DNA from: Sphingopyxis sp. JAI108
Lineage (GTDB): Bacteria > Pseudomonadota > Alphaproteobacteria > Sphingomonadales > Sphingomonadaceae
Assembly (NCBI RefSeq): GCF_013410105.1
Contig: NZ_JACCCJ010000001.1
Location: 124,001-188,000 of the forward strand
Length of the DNA stretch: 64,000 nucleotides
Reading direction: 5' to 3'
Below the pieces are notes generated by a model. It was given only the letters and a program-made list of their open reading frames with translations, was not told the origin of the DNA and did not search any database. Shown here in pieces: positions 26,370-35,781 of this stretch. Numbering within the stretch: the first letter of the stretch is position 1; every line of letters starts with the position of its first letter. Position numbers and translations under genes: made by a program.

Positions 26370-27449
26370 TCAGGTCAGGAAGGGCGGCGCGTTCTCTCCG
26401 CGCAGGCGATAATTCGGCCGCGGGCGCTCGAGCCTGATCGACTCCAGCACCGTGTAGGCGTGATACTTCGTCTGGGTGGTCACCCCGGCCAGCCGTTCCG
26501 ACCACAGCTGCCCGTTGCTGCTGCGCTTCTCGAGCACATATTTCGTGGCGTAGTTCGCCATCGAGTTGATCCAGTTCTCCGTTCCGACGAATACTTTGTC
26601 CCAGCCCGCACCGTCGAGGATGCCGATGAGCGCGTCGGAGCGGGAGAAGCGGTCGACCGCGGCCTGTGCGCCGGCGAGGACGTCGGCGAAATACTCGATC
26701 GAGGCCTTCACCGTCTCAGGTGTGCCGTAAGACATGTGGTGACCGGCGACCAGGAAGTCGAAGTCGAACTCCGTCAACTGCTGTTGCGCCTGATACCAGC
26801 CCATGATGTTCTGCGACGCATCGCAATGCATGAAGGTGGCGCTGCCGGGGCTGATGATGTCGATGACGGTCAGCACTCTATGGGCCGGCGCATAGATGAA
26901 GATGTTGCCGGGGCAGTGGTTCTCGCCCTTGTACGACAACTCCAGAGTCACGCCGCCGACGTTCAGCGTGTAATCCTTGTCAAACGTCAGAGTCGGGATC
27001 GGGCGGTTGGGGTCGGGAAAGCGTTCGAGCAATTCCTTGGTGATCGCGTGCGCGACGATCTCCACGCCGGAGCCGAACACCGATGCGGCGCCGATATGGT
27101 CGGTATGCCAATGGCTGTAGATGACGTGCGTGACAGGCTTGTCGGTGACCTCCTCGATCGCCGCCAGCATGTTTTCGCCGATGGTCGGGGGTGCGTCGAT
27201 CGCGATCACGCCGTCGTTCGTCACGACGAAGGCCGCGTCGTACCCGCCGCTGGTCACCCAGTAGAAGCCGTCGCGAAGCTCCTCGACATGGTAACCGAGG
27301 GCCCGAAATTTCTCGCTGCTGAAATAGGGTGGATAGTAATGCGGCGGATCGGCCGGATGCTCGCCGGCTTCGGGGAAGCCGTAATTGTCGATCGCGAAGA
27401 ACGCTGGCGTGTCGTCGGCGACGATCGCCTTTTGATGATTATTGCACAT
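26370..27449 (-). CDS. Metallo-beta-lactamase-fold hydrolase
   Basis: A dinuclear-metal hydrolase of 359 aa without a signal peptide. The metal motif HxHxDH is SHWHTDHIG (His113, His115, Asp117, His118). Further ligands are the His in GENHCPGN and the Asp in VIDIIS, and a late His lies in AGHHMSYG. The N-terminal 50 residues (Pro/Tyr-rich) and a 90-residue C-terminal helical extension go beyond the minimal domain. It sits between alcohol and aldehyde dehydrogenase genes, 27 bases after the former. A lactonase, thioesterase or glyoxalase II-type step within alcohol oxidation is plausible; the enzymatic substrate is not known. Confidence 0.87.
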   Translation of the reverse strand: MCNNHQKAIVADDTPAFFAIDNYGFPEAGEHPADPPHYYPPYFSSEKFRALGYHVEELRDGFYWVTSGGYDAAFVVTNDGVIAIDAPPTIGENMLAAIEEVTDKPVTHVIYSHWHTDHIGAASVFGSGVEIVAHAITKELLERFPDPNRPIPTLTFDKDYTLNVGGVTLELSYKGENHCPGNIFIYAPAHRVLTVIDIISPGSATFMHCDASQNIMGWYQAQQQLTEFDFDFLVAGHHMSYGTPETVKASIEYFADVLAGAQAAVDRFSRSDALIGILDGAGWDKVFVGTENWINSMANYATKYVLEKRSSNGQLWSERLAGVTTQTKYHAYTVLESIRLERPRPNYRLRGENAPPFLT

Positions 27450-27476
27450 GGTTTTGTTTCCTTTCTGCTGAGTGGT

Positions 27477-28637
27477 TCAGGCGTGCGCGGCGTCGAAGCG
27501 CAGCACCGCCTTGATGACGCGGCCGGCGGCTACGTCGTCGAATGCCCGGTTGATGTCCGCGAAGTCGTAGAAGGTGATGAGCCGGTCGAACGGGAAGCGA
27601 CCGGTGCGGTAGAGGCCGATCAGCTCTGGGATCATCAGCGCGGAAATTGCGTCGCCCTGGATGATTCCCTGCAGCGTCTGCCCGACGGTCAGGCGCGATG
27701 CGTCGACGAACGCGCTCGAATGCGCGTTGAAGGCGACGAAGCCGAAATGCCCCATCGGCGCCAGCGCGCCGATCCCGGCGTCGAGGTTGGCGGCCCGCCC
27801 GCTGGTATCGAGGACGAATTCGACCCCGCGTGGCGTGATCGCGCGGATCGCGGCCGTGACGTCCGGCTCATCGGCGGCGTTGACGACGTGCGTCGCTCCG
27901 AGTTCGCTTGCGAGTTCGAGCCGCTCGGCATTCACGTCGATCGCGATGACGGTTGCGGCATCCGCGACCTTCGCCGCCATGATGGCGGCAAGGCCGACCG
28001 CGCCGACGCCGAAGACCGCGACGCTCGCGCCCACTGGCACCTTCATCGCCTTGAAGATCGCGCCCGCGCCCGTCTGGAAACCGCAGCCTAGCGGCCCCAG
28101 AATCTCCAGCGGGACATCATCCGGCACTTTGACGGTGTTGCGCTGGTGAGCCAGCGCATAGGTCGCAAAGGACGATTGGCCAAAGAAATGCGCGTGGAGG
28201 TCGTCGGCGCCGTGTCGCTCGACGCCGATGCTGCCGTCCAGCCGCGCCCCCGCGAAATTTGCCTCCCAGACCTTCTCGCAATAGGCGGCATGTGAGGACA
28301 GGCACGGCTTGCATTGTCCACAGGAATGATAAGACAGCACGACATGGTCGCCAGGCTTTAGATGCGCGACCGATGCGCCGGTCCGCATGACGACGCCGGC
28401 GCCTTCGTGACCAAGAATCGCGGGCAACGGCGACGGCATCAGTTGTTGGCGGACATGCGAATCGGTGGCGCAGATGCCAGTCGCGACCATGCGAACTAGA
28501 ACCTCGTCGGCTCGCGGCGCTTCGAGAGCGATGTCCTGCATAATGAACGGTCCATCCTTTTGCTCGACCACGGCCGCGCGGGCATGGGTGATCGTGGCTT
28601 GTTGCTGTGCGGCACTGGCAGGTGGTGGCTGATTCAT
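27477..28637 (-). CDS. Zinc-dependent alcohol dehydrogenase (class III / aryl-alcohol type)
   Basis: NAD-dependent oxidation of an alcohol; 386 aa from the ATG at 28637, which has GGAGG correctly placed, in preference to the ATG at 28649. Catalytic zinc ligands are Cys56 (GICATDSH), His77-Glu78 (LGHEGAG) and Cys185 (LGCGFQTGAG). The structural zinc site Cys106-109-112-120 is complete. The Rossmann motif GVGAVG is at 210-215, followed by the acidic VIAIDVN that favours NAD. It resembles benzyl-alcohol dehydrogenases. It is the first gene of the operon with the metallo-hydrolase and the aldehyde dehydrogenase, and diverges from a LysR gene across 105 bases, which very likely carries the shared control region. 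Confidence 0.92.
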   Translation of the reverse strand: MNQPPPASAAQQQATITHARAAVVEQKDGPFIMQDIALEAPRADEVLVRMVATGICATDSHVRQQLMPSPLPAILGHEGAGVVMRTGASVAHLKPGDHVVLSYHSCGQCKPCLSSHAAYCEKVWEANFAGARLDGSIGVERHGADDLHAHFFGQSSFATYALAHQRNTVKVPDDVPLEILGPLGCGFQTGAGAIFKAMKVPVGASVAVFGVGAVGLAAIMAAKVADAATVIAIDVNAERLELASELGATHVVNAADEPDVTAAIRAITPRGVEFVLDTSGRAANLDAGIGALAPMGHFGFVAFNAHSSAFVDASRLTVGQTLQGIIQGDAISALMIPELIGLYRTGRFPFDRLITFYDFADINRAFDDVAAGRVIKAVLRFDAAHA

Positions 28638-28742
28638 CGGGTCCTCCATGAGGTTCGTATGCGGTCTTCCGCTGCGTCGCCGTCTGGTTTACCGCTCGTA
28701 TCCTGTTGCAATAGCCGCCAAGGCTGGAACCTGGAGTTGCAC

Positions 28743-29642
28743 ATGCCGGAACCCTCGCCCGTTGATCTGCTCGATGTCATCGCTTTCGTCCGCGTGGTTG
28801 AGACGGGAAGCATCGCGAATGCAGCGACGCGCCTGGGCATCGCCAAATCGATCGTCAGCCGCCGAGTGAGCCGCCTGGAGGGGGTGCTCGGCGCTCAATT
28901 GCTGACCCGCACCCCGCGCGGCACGACGCTGACCGACATCGGGCGCGATTATTACGAGCGGGCCGCCGTTGGCCTTTCCGAGCTGGAATCGGCGCGTGAG
29001 GTGGTAACCAAATCGACCAGCGAGGTGTTCGGGCAGCTTCGCATCCAGGTGCCCGCCGCTTTCGGCGAGTTCCTGCTGGCACCGATCCTTGCCGAGTTCG
29101 CGGCGCGCTATCCGCGCATCGAGTTCGACGTCCGGTTTACCGATCGCCAGGTGGACATGATCGCGGAGGCCTATGATCTGGCGATCTGGCCGGGCGCGGT
29201 GCCGGACTCGATCCTCATCACCCGCAAACTGGCCAAGGTGCGATGGGCGATGGTGGCAAGCCCGGCCTATCTCGATGCGCGGGGGCGTCCCGCCGGGCCG
29301 GCGGACCTGGCCGACCACGATACCATCCTGTATGCGCTCGATCCCGGCCGCTGGCGACTACAGGGACCAGACGGCTGGGAGCCCGTGCGGATAAACTCGC
29401 GTTTCTGCACGGACAGCGGGCGGATGCTGCTGGCCGCGGCGCGCGCGGGTCTAGGCATCGTGCTCGTCCCCATGTTCATGGTTGAAGAGCCGCTGGCACG
29501 CGGCGAGTTCGAGGCGGTGCTGCCGGACTTCCCGCATGAGGGCGGGGATCTGCAGATTTTCATGCCGCCGGCACGCGCCGGTATCGCACGGGTGCGGGCA
29601 CTCGTCGACTTTCTCTACGAGAAGTTCGACCGCGAAGTTTGA
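28743..29642 (+). CDS. LysR-family regulator divergent from the alcohol dehydrogenase operon
   Basis: 299 aa from the ATG at 28743; the frame is open further upstream but the conserved domain begins here (VDLLDVIAFVRVVETGSIANAA). The recognition helix reads RLGIAKSIVSRRVSRLE, and this KSIVSRRxxRLE wording is shared with the regulators at 48167 and 61034, so three members of one subfamily are in the window. The effector domain starts around residue 95. It is divergent from the alcohol dehydrogenase and the obvious candidate regulator of that operon. The 3' end lies nine bases before the convergent MFS gene end. Confidence 0.9.
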   Translation: MPEPSPVDLLDVIAFVRVVETGSIANAATRLGIAKSIVSRRVSRLEGVLGAQLLTRTPRGTTLTDIGRDYYERAAVGLSELESAREVVTKSTSEVFGQLRIQVPAAFGEFLLAPILAEFAARYPRIEFDVRFTDRQVDMIAEAYDLAIWPGAVPDSILITRKLAKVRWAMVASPAYLDARGRPAGPADLADHDTILYALDPGRWRLQGPDGWEPVRINSRFCTDSGRMLLAAARAGLGIVLVPMFMVEEPLARGEFEAVLPDFPHEGGDLQIFMPPARAGIARVRALVDFLYEKFDREV

Positions 29643-29650
29643 GGTGCGCG

Positions 29651-31291
29651 TCAGGCCCGTCCGAATGCGGCCAAAATCAACACGACGCCGCAGATCGCCA
29701 GCGCCGCCATGATCGCTCCGATCGCCGGAACGACACGCGGCTGTGTCCATCTCGAACCGGCGGTAGACGCTTCCTCCTTACTTGCCGCACCGGCTCTCTC
29801 TACCGTCCGTAGCTCGGCAAGGCGCCGCCGTACGCGCAACAAGAGGAGTCCTGCCAGGTACAGGGTCGTGGCAAGACCAAGCACCGCTGCGAGCCACATC
29901 GTGTCGGCGCGAGCCGCCTGCTCGGCCCTGCCCGCCGCGAGCCGCCAATCCATGTAACTGCCCAGCAGCGCCGGGCCGGCGGCCGCGCCCAACGCATTGA
30001 CCACCCCAAACAGGACGATGAAGCTGATGAGTGCGCCGCTGCCATGCCGCAAGGCGCTAGTGATGCCGAGCAGCAGCGCCGGCCCAAGGAAGAAGGTGCC
30101 GGCGAACGCGATCGCGGCCTGCGACACGTAGAGGCGCGCCAGATGATGCGGTTCCGTCGCGGCACTGTCGACCAATGCTGCGATCGCGACGATGCCGATG
30201 GCCAGCATCATCGGTCGTGCGATCTTCTCGAGGTTTACGCACATCGTGCTGGCGAGAACGCCCGTGACCGCGCTTGCGAGCATCACCGCCGCTAGCGATT
30301 GAAATTCGTTCGGACGTGCGCCGAGCCAGCGCACTGCGCCCAGCGCCATCTCCTGTTCGGCCAGCACCAGCCGGATGAGGAACACCGCCGCGGCGAAGCG
30401 CCAGACATCTCCGTGTGTCAGCCAGCGCAGGTCGATCAGTGGTGTCGCGCGGCGCAGCTCGATGACGTCGGCCGCCAGCAGCGCTGGCGGAGCGGCAAGC
30501 AGCGTCACGACGATCCATTGGGTATGCAGCCACCCTTCGAAACGCCCCAGGCCCAGCGCAGCGGCGATCGCGGCCAGAGCGCCGCCCAGGAGGACGAAGG
30601 TCAAGAGATCCAGCGGCTCGAGCACGCGCGCTCGCTCGGCGGGTGGAAGGCGCAGCACGCCGACTGCTGCGAGAGACAGCAGCGCCAGGCCGGCTTCGAG
30701 CAGGAACAGCGAACGCCACCCGTCGACGCCTAGCAGCGAGGGAGACAGGAGCCGCGCCAGTGGCACGGCGCATTGCGTTATGCCGATCCCCAGGACCAGT
30801 CCGCGAAGGCGCCACTGTGTCGGAAACCCCTGCATCGTGTGGAACAGACACAGCGGGACCAACGTCACGGAAACGAAGCCGGCAATCGCACGCAGGAGCA
30901 CCATCGCCGCGATGTCTGTCACGCAAGCCTGCGCGAGCGCCGCGGCGGCGTAGAGGCCGAGAGACACCAGTGCGAAGCGCCGCAGGCCATATTGCTGCCG
31001 GACCTTGATCAGCCGCAGGTTCGCCGGGATGGCGGCGGCGATATAGCTGGTCGACAGCCATGCCGCCTGGATCGAGCTCAAGCCCAGCACCTGTCGCACC
31101 TGCATCAGATCGGCGCTCACCAGGGCCCCGCCGAGACCTGCCGTCGTTCCGACCAGTACGCCCACCGCCATATGGGCCAATCGGGTCCCCGCCTTGTGCG
31201 ATGGGGACGCGGGCGAACCGACGGCCGCTGGGCGCTCGTGCGCCGGAAAGTCATGGGCTTCGTCATCGAAGAACGCACGCAGCGACGTCAT
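29651..31291 (-). CDS. MFS transporter, DHA2 (EmrB/QacA) type, 14 segments
   Basis: A proton-driven efflux or uptake permease of the inner membrane. The ATG at 31291 is preceded by AGGAG at eight bases, giving 546 aa; 53 further residues upstream are open but polar and unlikely. The N-terminal 38 residues are cytoplasmic and followed by about 14 hydrophobic segments. The first half contains VQVRQVLGLSSIQAAWLSTSY-like spacing (SSIQAAWLSTSYIAAA), the loop seen in EmrB relatives. The last helix closes near the C-terminus (IMAALAICGVVLILAA). The gene diverges from a pirin gene across 202 bases and has no membrane-fusion partner next to it. The substrate is unknown; drug or toxic-acid export is the common role. 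Confidence 0.87.
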   Translation of the reverse strand: MTSLRAFFDDEAHDFPAHERPAAVGSPASPSHKAGTRLAHMAVGVLVGTTAGLGGALVSADLMQVRQVLGLSSIQAAWLSTSYIAAAIPANLRLIKVRQQYGLRRFALVSLGLYAAAALAQACVTDIAAMVLLRAIAGFVSVTLVPLCLFHTMQGFPTQWRLRGLVLGIGITQCAVPLARLLSPSLLGVDGWRSLFLLEAGLALLSLAAVGVLRLPPAERARVLEPLDLLTFVLLGGALAAIAAALGLGRFEGWLHTQWIVVTLLAAPPALLAADVIELRRATPLIDLRWLTHGDVWRFAAAVFLIRLVLAEQEMALGAVRWLGARPNEFQSLAAVMLASAVTGVLASTMCVNLEKIARPMMLAIGIVAIAALVDSAATEPHHLARLYVSQAAIAFAGTFFLGPALLLGITSALRHGSGALISFIVLFGVVNALGAAAGPALLGSYMDWRLAAGRAEQAARADTMWLAAVLGLATTLYLAGLLLLRVRRRLAELRTVERAGAASKEEASTAGSRWTQPRVVPAIGAIMAALAICGVVLILAAFGRA

Positions 31292-31493
31292 GGCTTTGCT
31301 CCTGCTGCGCCAGCCAAGTGTTTCGGTATCGCTCCTGAGTAGAGCATCGATGGCGAAACTTCTTCCCTGTTCGGGTTGCGCGTCCAGCAACGCTGAGTTC
31401 TTCGATCCTCGTCTTGATTGTGCCGAGGTTATTTCGAAATGATGCGGCACAAATCGACCCGATGTAGTCGGGCCTCAGCCGAAGGAATGGAAC

Positions 31494-32354
31494 ATGCTTC
31501 ACAGATCGATCGATCGCGTCACCGTCATGCCGCCGCTCGGACCTGGCTTCGATGGCGAGCATCACAAGGCGGCGCTGGTGGTGGCTCCGGGAAATTTCCA
31601 CGCCACCGACCCGTTCTTCCTGATGGCAGACGACCACATCACCCTAGAAGGGCGCTTTGGCGAGGCGCATCCCCATGCCGGACTGGAAACCGTAACCTTC
31701 ATGCTCAACGGCACAATGGAGGACACCGGCGGCCGGCTGGCGGAAGGCGACGTCGAATGGATGACGGCGGGCAGCGGCATCGTGCATTCGGAAGATGCGA
31801 TGGTATCGACCGATATGCGATTGTTCCAGCTGTGGCTGGTCCTGCCTGAGGAACAGCGCAACATGCCGCCGAGGGTGCAGATCCTGCAGCGCGCGGCGAT
31901 GCCGGTCCATGTCGAACCGGGGGTCGAGGCGACGGTCTACAGCGGCCGGTTGGGTGAGGCGGCTGCGCCGACGAAGAATGCGGTGCCCGTCACGCTGGCG
32001 GACATCCGGCTTGAGCCGGGTGCTAGCTTCGCGCCGGAACTGCCCGCCGCCTATAACGCCTTCACGGTGGTAATCGATGGTGAGGCGACGGCCGGTGCCG
32101 GTGGCGAACCGCTGTCGGAGAACATGGTCGGCTGGACCGGTCCCGCCGGCGACGGTTCCAGCGCGCTCGCGCTACGAGCGGGCACGAAAGGCGCCCGGAT
32201 ACTGCTGTACGCCGGTCAGCCCCAGAACATTGAGGTCGTGGCGCAGGGGCCGTTCATTGCCGGCTCCCGCGACGAGCTGGCGGGATATTACGCCGCTTAT
32301 CGCCACGGCAGGTTCCCGCACGCCGGCACGATGCGGCCGGTGGCCCTCGCATGA
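31494..32354 (+). CDS. Pirin-family bicupin protein (1)
   Basis: A double-stranded beta-helix protein of 286 aa with a non-haem iron site. The ligand set is His59, His61 (EAHPHAG), His98 and Glu100 (GIVHSED), as in human pirin and in E. coli YhhW, which oxidises quercetin. The second cupin domain from about residue 150 lacks the metal residues, as usual. It begins an operon with a quinone-reductase-like gene whose likely start lies 26 bases after its stop. Possible roles are dioxygenase or redox sensing; nothing here separates the two. It is only distantly similar to the second pirin at 40557. Confidence 0.88.
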   Translation: MLHRSIDRVTVMPPLGPGFDGEHHKAALVVAPGNFHATDPFFLMADDHITLEGRFGEAHPHAGLETVTFMLNGTMEDTGGRLAEGDVEWMTAGSGIVHSEDAMVSTDMRLFQLWLVLPEEQRNMPPRVQILQRAAMPVHVEPGVEATVYSGRLGEAAAPTKNAVPVTLADIRLEPGASFAPELPAAYNAFTVVIDGEATAGAGGEPLSENMVGWTGPAGDGSSALALRAGTKGARILLYAGQPQNIEVVAQGPFIAGSRDELAGYYAAYRHGRFPHAGTMRPVALA

Positions 32355-32380
32355 CGCGGTCAAACCCGGAGGAGCAGAGC

Positions 32381-33337
32381 ATGGACAGGAAAATCGAGAT
32401 GCGGACGACCGGCACGCCTGCCGTCCTGAGAGTGGTGGAGGCGGAGGTCGGATCGCCCGGTGCCGGGCAGGTACGGTTGGTGCAAACCGCGATCGGTATC
32501 AACTATGTCGATGTCATGGTCCGCAAGGGCCTCTACCCGATGCGGCTTCCCGCCACGCCGGGCTTCGAAGCGGCGGGTTTGGTCGACGCCGCTGGCCCGG
32601 GGGTGATCGGCTTTGCACCGGGAGACCGTGTCGCCTATTTCTTCGTCGAGGGAGCATACGCCACCGCCTCGCTCGTCCCCGCCGAGGCGCTCGTCCGCCT
32701 GCCGGACGACATTTCCGACGAAGTGGCGGCGACCTTCCTTGCGAAGGGACTGACGGCCTGGATGGGATTGTACGCCCTGCACCCCTTGAAGGCGGGCGAG
32801 GTGGCGCTCGTGCTCGGGGCATCGGGCAGCGTCGGGTCGATCCTGTCACGCTGGGCGCGATCGCTTGGAGCAACGGTGATCGGTGTGGCAGGATCGGCCG
32901 GCAAACTGGCGTCGGTCGCGGCCGGTGCCGACCATGCCTTTGTCGCCGACGATCCCGCGCTTTCCGACAGAATCCGTGCGCTCGCACTCGCCGGTGTGGA
33001 CGTGGTCTACGACTTTGTTGGACGCGCGACCTTTCCGCTGGCGGTGGCTGCTGTGCGGGATGGCGGCGTGATTGCCTCGATCGGCGCCGCTTCAGGACAG
33101 GCGCCTCCCGCTATCGATCGGCTCCGCGCCCGCGGCGTCGAGATACGAAGCGGCGGCACGCCGCAATACGTTCGAGGCGAAACCGTTCCAGTAGCCACGG
33201 CGCAGCTTTGGGACGCGATCCGGGCCGGCCTATTCAGTGATCTCTCGGTGGCCCGCTATACGTTCGACAGGATCGCGGCCGCACACGAGGGCATGGAGGC
33301 ACGGCGGCTCACTGGCCTGCCCGTCGTGGCCGTGTGA
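32381..33337 (+). CDS. Quinone oxidoreductase-like MDR protein
   Basis: A zinc-free medium-chain dehydrogenase/reductase, probably reducing quinones or enones with NADPH; 318 aa. The ATG at 32381 has GGAGGAG six bases before it. An ATG at 32351 overlaps the pirin stop (ATGA) and would add ten residues, so coupling is possible with either start. Family phrases are INYVDVMVRKGLY at about 43-55, ATFLAKGLTAW, and the cofactor loop LGASGSVGS near residue 147. There are no zinc-binding cysteines. Pairing with pirin suggests handling of quinone or flavonoid-like compounds (inference). Confidence 0.88.
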   Translation: MDRKIEMRTTGTPAVLRVVEAEVGSPGAGQVRLVQTAIGINYVDVMVRKGLYPMRLPATPGFEAAGLVDAAGPGVIGFAPGDRVAYFFVEGAYATASLVPAEALVRLPDDISDEVAATFLAKGLTAWMGLYALHPLKAGEVALVLGASGSVGSILSRWARSLGATVIGVAGSAGKLASVAAGADHAFVADDPALSDRIRALALAGVDVVYDFVGRATFPLAVAAVRDGGVIASIGAASGQAPPAIDRLRARGVEIRSGGTPQYVRGETVPVATAQLWDAIRAGLFSDLSVARYTFDRIAAAHEGMEARRLTGLPVVAV

Positions 33338-33492
33338 CCACTCATGCCGGGATGCGCATTCTGGGCACTATCGAGTTCACGTTCAGGGAAAATTCGCTGT
33401 TAGAAACCGTGAAGGCGGTCGTTCTCACCTGCTTTGGTGAGGTCACGCGTTCGACCTGCGCGATGTTCCCTTGCCGCCGATCGGCCCGGTAG

Positions 33493-34434
33493 CTACGCGT
33501 TCAGGTAATTCTCCTCGGCCATGGCTTCGAACCATTGCCGGACTGCCTCGACGCAAGGGCGCAGGCCGTTTGCCGATGGGGTATAGATCCAGTATCCAGC
33601 CCCCGGCCGGCTCAGAGCAGGGAAAGGTGGCACAAGCGTTCCGTCGTTCAGTTCGCGCGCGACGAGCGCGCTGCTTTCCAGAATAACGCCGACGCCATCG
33701 AGGGCGGCCCTTATCGCCAGATGCGATGGATCAATCTGAATCGCTCCGACGCCTTCAACACGTTCCATGTCGACGCCCTGGATATTGAACCAGTCGTCCC
33801 ACGATACGACGTTTAGCACAGTGCTGATCAGCTTCGTCTGCAGCAGGGCTTCGGGGCGAGCGAAATCGTGATCGTTCAAAAATGACGGTGTACAATAAGG
33901 CTGGAATACTTCGGGAAGAAGCAGCGAGGCGCGATCCTCCCAGGTGTGCCGCGCGCCATATACGATATGCACGTCGGCTGGAGCGTCAGCCAGCATGGGG
34001 AAAGGTGATTGGGCGCCGGGCAGATAATTGCCTTGCGCGTTTACCCGGATATCGATGTCCGGATAACGAGCGCTGAGATCGGCAAGGCGCGGCATCAGCC
34101 AGCAGTGAGCGAAGGAGGGCGGCATCTCTATCCTGACGACATTAAGCGCCTTTCCGGATTTTCCGCGTGATCTGATCTCGCGTGTCGCCGACCGCATGCG
34201 CCGGAGGCTTTGGCGCACAGATCGAGCATATTCGGCGCCGTCTGGGCTCAATACGACACCGCGACCGACACGATTGAACAGGCGAACGCCCAAAATATTC
34301 TCGAGCAGCCGGATCTGATGGCTGACGGCAGAAGGCGTGAGGTTCAACTCTTCCGCGGCGGCCTGGAAACTCGATGCGCGTGCGGCGGCGTCGAATACCG
34401 CTATTCCTCGTAACGGGAGCACGCGCTCGGACAT
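33493..34434 (-). CDS. LysR-family regulator, GcvA-like
   Basis: 313 aa from the ATG at 34434, which follows AAGGAGG. The N-terminus LPLRGIAVFDAAARASSFQAAAEELNLTPSAVSHQI, here summarised, is the GcvA form (LPPLxALxxFExAAR and SAVSHQIRxLE). The C-terminal effector domain contains the typical DVHIVYG and TKLIS segments. It converges on the pirin-quinone reductase operon and has only degraded gene fragments upstream, so its original neighbour may have been lost. It may instead control distant targets. A 264-base gap upstream includes a run of nine G at about 34647-34655. Confidence 0.88.
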   Translation of the reverse strand: MSERVLPLRGIAVFDAAARASSFQAAAEELNLTPSAVSHQIRLLENILGVRLFNRVGRGVVLSPDGAEYARSVRQSLRRMRSATREIRSRGKSGKALNVVRIEMPPSFAHCWLMPRLADLSARYPDIDIRVNAQGNYLPGAQSPFPMLADAPADVHIVYGARHTWEDRASLLLPEVFQPYCTPSFLNDHDFARPEALLQTKLISTVLNVVSWDDWFNIQGVDMERVEGVGAIQIDPSHLAIRAALDGVGVILESSALVARELNDGTLVPPFPALSRPGAGYWIYTPSANGLRPCVEAVRQWFEAMAEENYLNA

Positions 34435-34698
34435 CGGTTCCTCCTTGATGGGTTCCGCGCGCGTCAGAAAACTGACCGTGACACGAGAATAAGCGGACAC
34501 AGGGAACTTAAAATTCCACACCAGTCAAGGGGCGGTGTGGAGAGGCAGTCAGCGGCCCCCTGAGTGTTCGCGCCGAGGCGAGTGTCTCGCGAGCCTCAAG
34601 GCAATTCCGACTTACGCTGCGCGCCTAGAGGGTCAACATTTCCTTTGGGGGGGGGCGGGCGAGCATCGAGCTTGGCACTGTACGCATCGGCGTGCCGA

Positions 34699-35090
34699 TC
34701 AACGTCCTTTCTGCGCGCGATCCAATCGGCCCCCCGATACCAGGAACACGCCTCCTATCATGGCGATCGCGCCCACGAGGAAATTATCCGTCAGCACATC
34801 ACCGAGAATGGCAACTCCGACCGAATGCGAAGGCAGCCATTGTTGCCAGCACGCCCGCTCCGGCGAGCTGGTAAAACAGCGTGACCGTCGCGGGTGCAAA
34901 AGTGAGACGGGTCGTGGGCACGACCGCAGTGGTCATTCTCCAGGCGGCACCGGCAAGCAGTCCCAGCGCATCGCCGATCCAGGCATTATCAATTACGGGT
35001 GCACGCGTGGAAAATGTGATGATGATACCGCAAAAGGCCAAAGCAATTCCGACCCACTCCGTTGAATTTGTCGGCTTTCTTCTCGGAATC
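34699..35090 (-). pseudogene. Remnant of an EamA/DMT-family transporter
   Basis: On the minus strand the piece EWVGIALAFCGIIITF to TLFYQLAGAGVLATMAAFAFG matches the middle of a ten-helix EamA drug/metabolite transporter. After a frameshift near 34820 and loss of the expected intermediate helices, the C-terminal segment continues as GVAILGDVLTDNFLVGAIAMIGGVFLVSGG and ends at 34699. The N-terminal half is missing. The borders, especially the upstream one near 35090, are approximate. It lies next to a second remnant, so deletions have eroded this whole stretch. Confidence 0.7.
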
Positions 35091-35178
35091 GCGCTGCGCG
35101 TGTGGGAGTGTCTGGTTAACCCGGGGAAGAATCTCCAGCTTACATTTCAGTGCCGCCGCCGGGCGGTGATGAAGGAGG

Positions 35179-35545
35179 TCAGGGGCATCGGCCCCGTCCT
35201 TGACCCTGCACGAAGCGACCTGGGCGGGCGCCACCACTATGTTCGCCATTTTTCAGGACCGCGACGCCGTTGACGAATACGTCCCGCATCCCGACCGAAT
35301 ATTGATGCGGTTTCTCGAAGGTTGCGCGATCGCCAATGGTGGCGGGATCGAAGACGACGACATCCGCATGATAGCCGGGCTTCAGCGCCCCCCGGTCTTT
35401 GATGCCGAGGTTGGCGGCGGGCAAGGTGGTGAGCCGATGGACGGCCTCATCGAGCGAAATCAGCTTCTCGTCGCGAACATATCGGCCAAGCAGACGCGCG
35501 AAATTGCTAGGCGCGCGGCGGGGCGTCTGCTCCTTTTGCTCTCAT
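35179..35545 (-). pseudogene. C-terminal fragment of an N-acyl-D-amino-acid deacylase-like amidohydrolase
   Basis: The minus-strand frame reads NFARLLGRYVRDEKLISLDEA, HRLTTLPAANLGIKDRGALKPG, then YHADVVVFDPATIGDRATFE and VFVNGVAVLKNGEHSGGARPGR. This is the characteristic C-terminus of D-aminoacylase-type amidohydrolases, the final part of the TIM barrel plus the small beta-domain. The metal-binding N-terminal three quarters are absent; coding similarity stops near 35545. The remaining piece of about 120 codons has no start codon in a sensible place. It is a deletion remnant, not a functional enzyme. Confidence 0.72.
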
Positions 35546-35781
35546 AGCCCTCCGGGACGCTGTCGCGCCGCGCGGCAGGGCCGTATGCCCCCGGTATCGA
35601 AAATCTCCACGAATGGATGGAAATCTTCAGATTCATTCGGTGTTGCCGATTGTGCGACACAGCTCTCCACGAAGCGACGCTACCGCAACGCGGGCTGAGA
35701 TGGCACTTCTCGCTCGCGAGACGCCGCCCAGCGGCCGGTCGCCTCAAATAACCCACCCCCCTTCATCAGCAGAGGATTATC

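Noticed and set aside
26460..28091. A 543-codon open frame on + opposite the metallo-hydrolase and alcohol dehydrogenase
   Set aside because: It spans two real genes with complete active sites; its translation has no family features.
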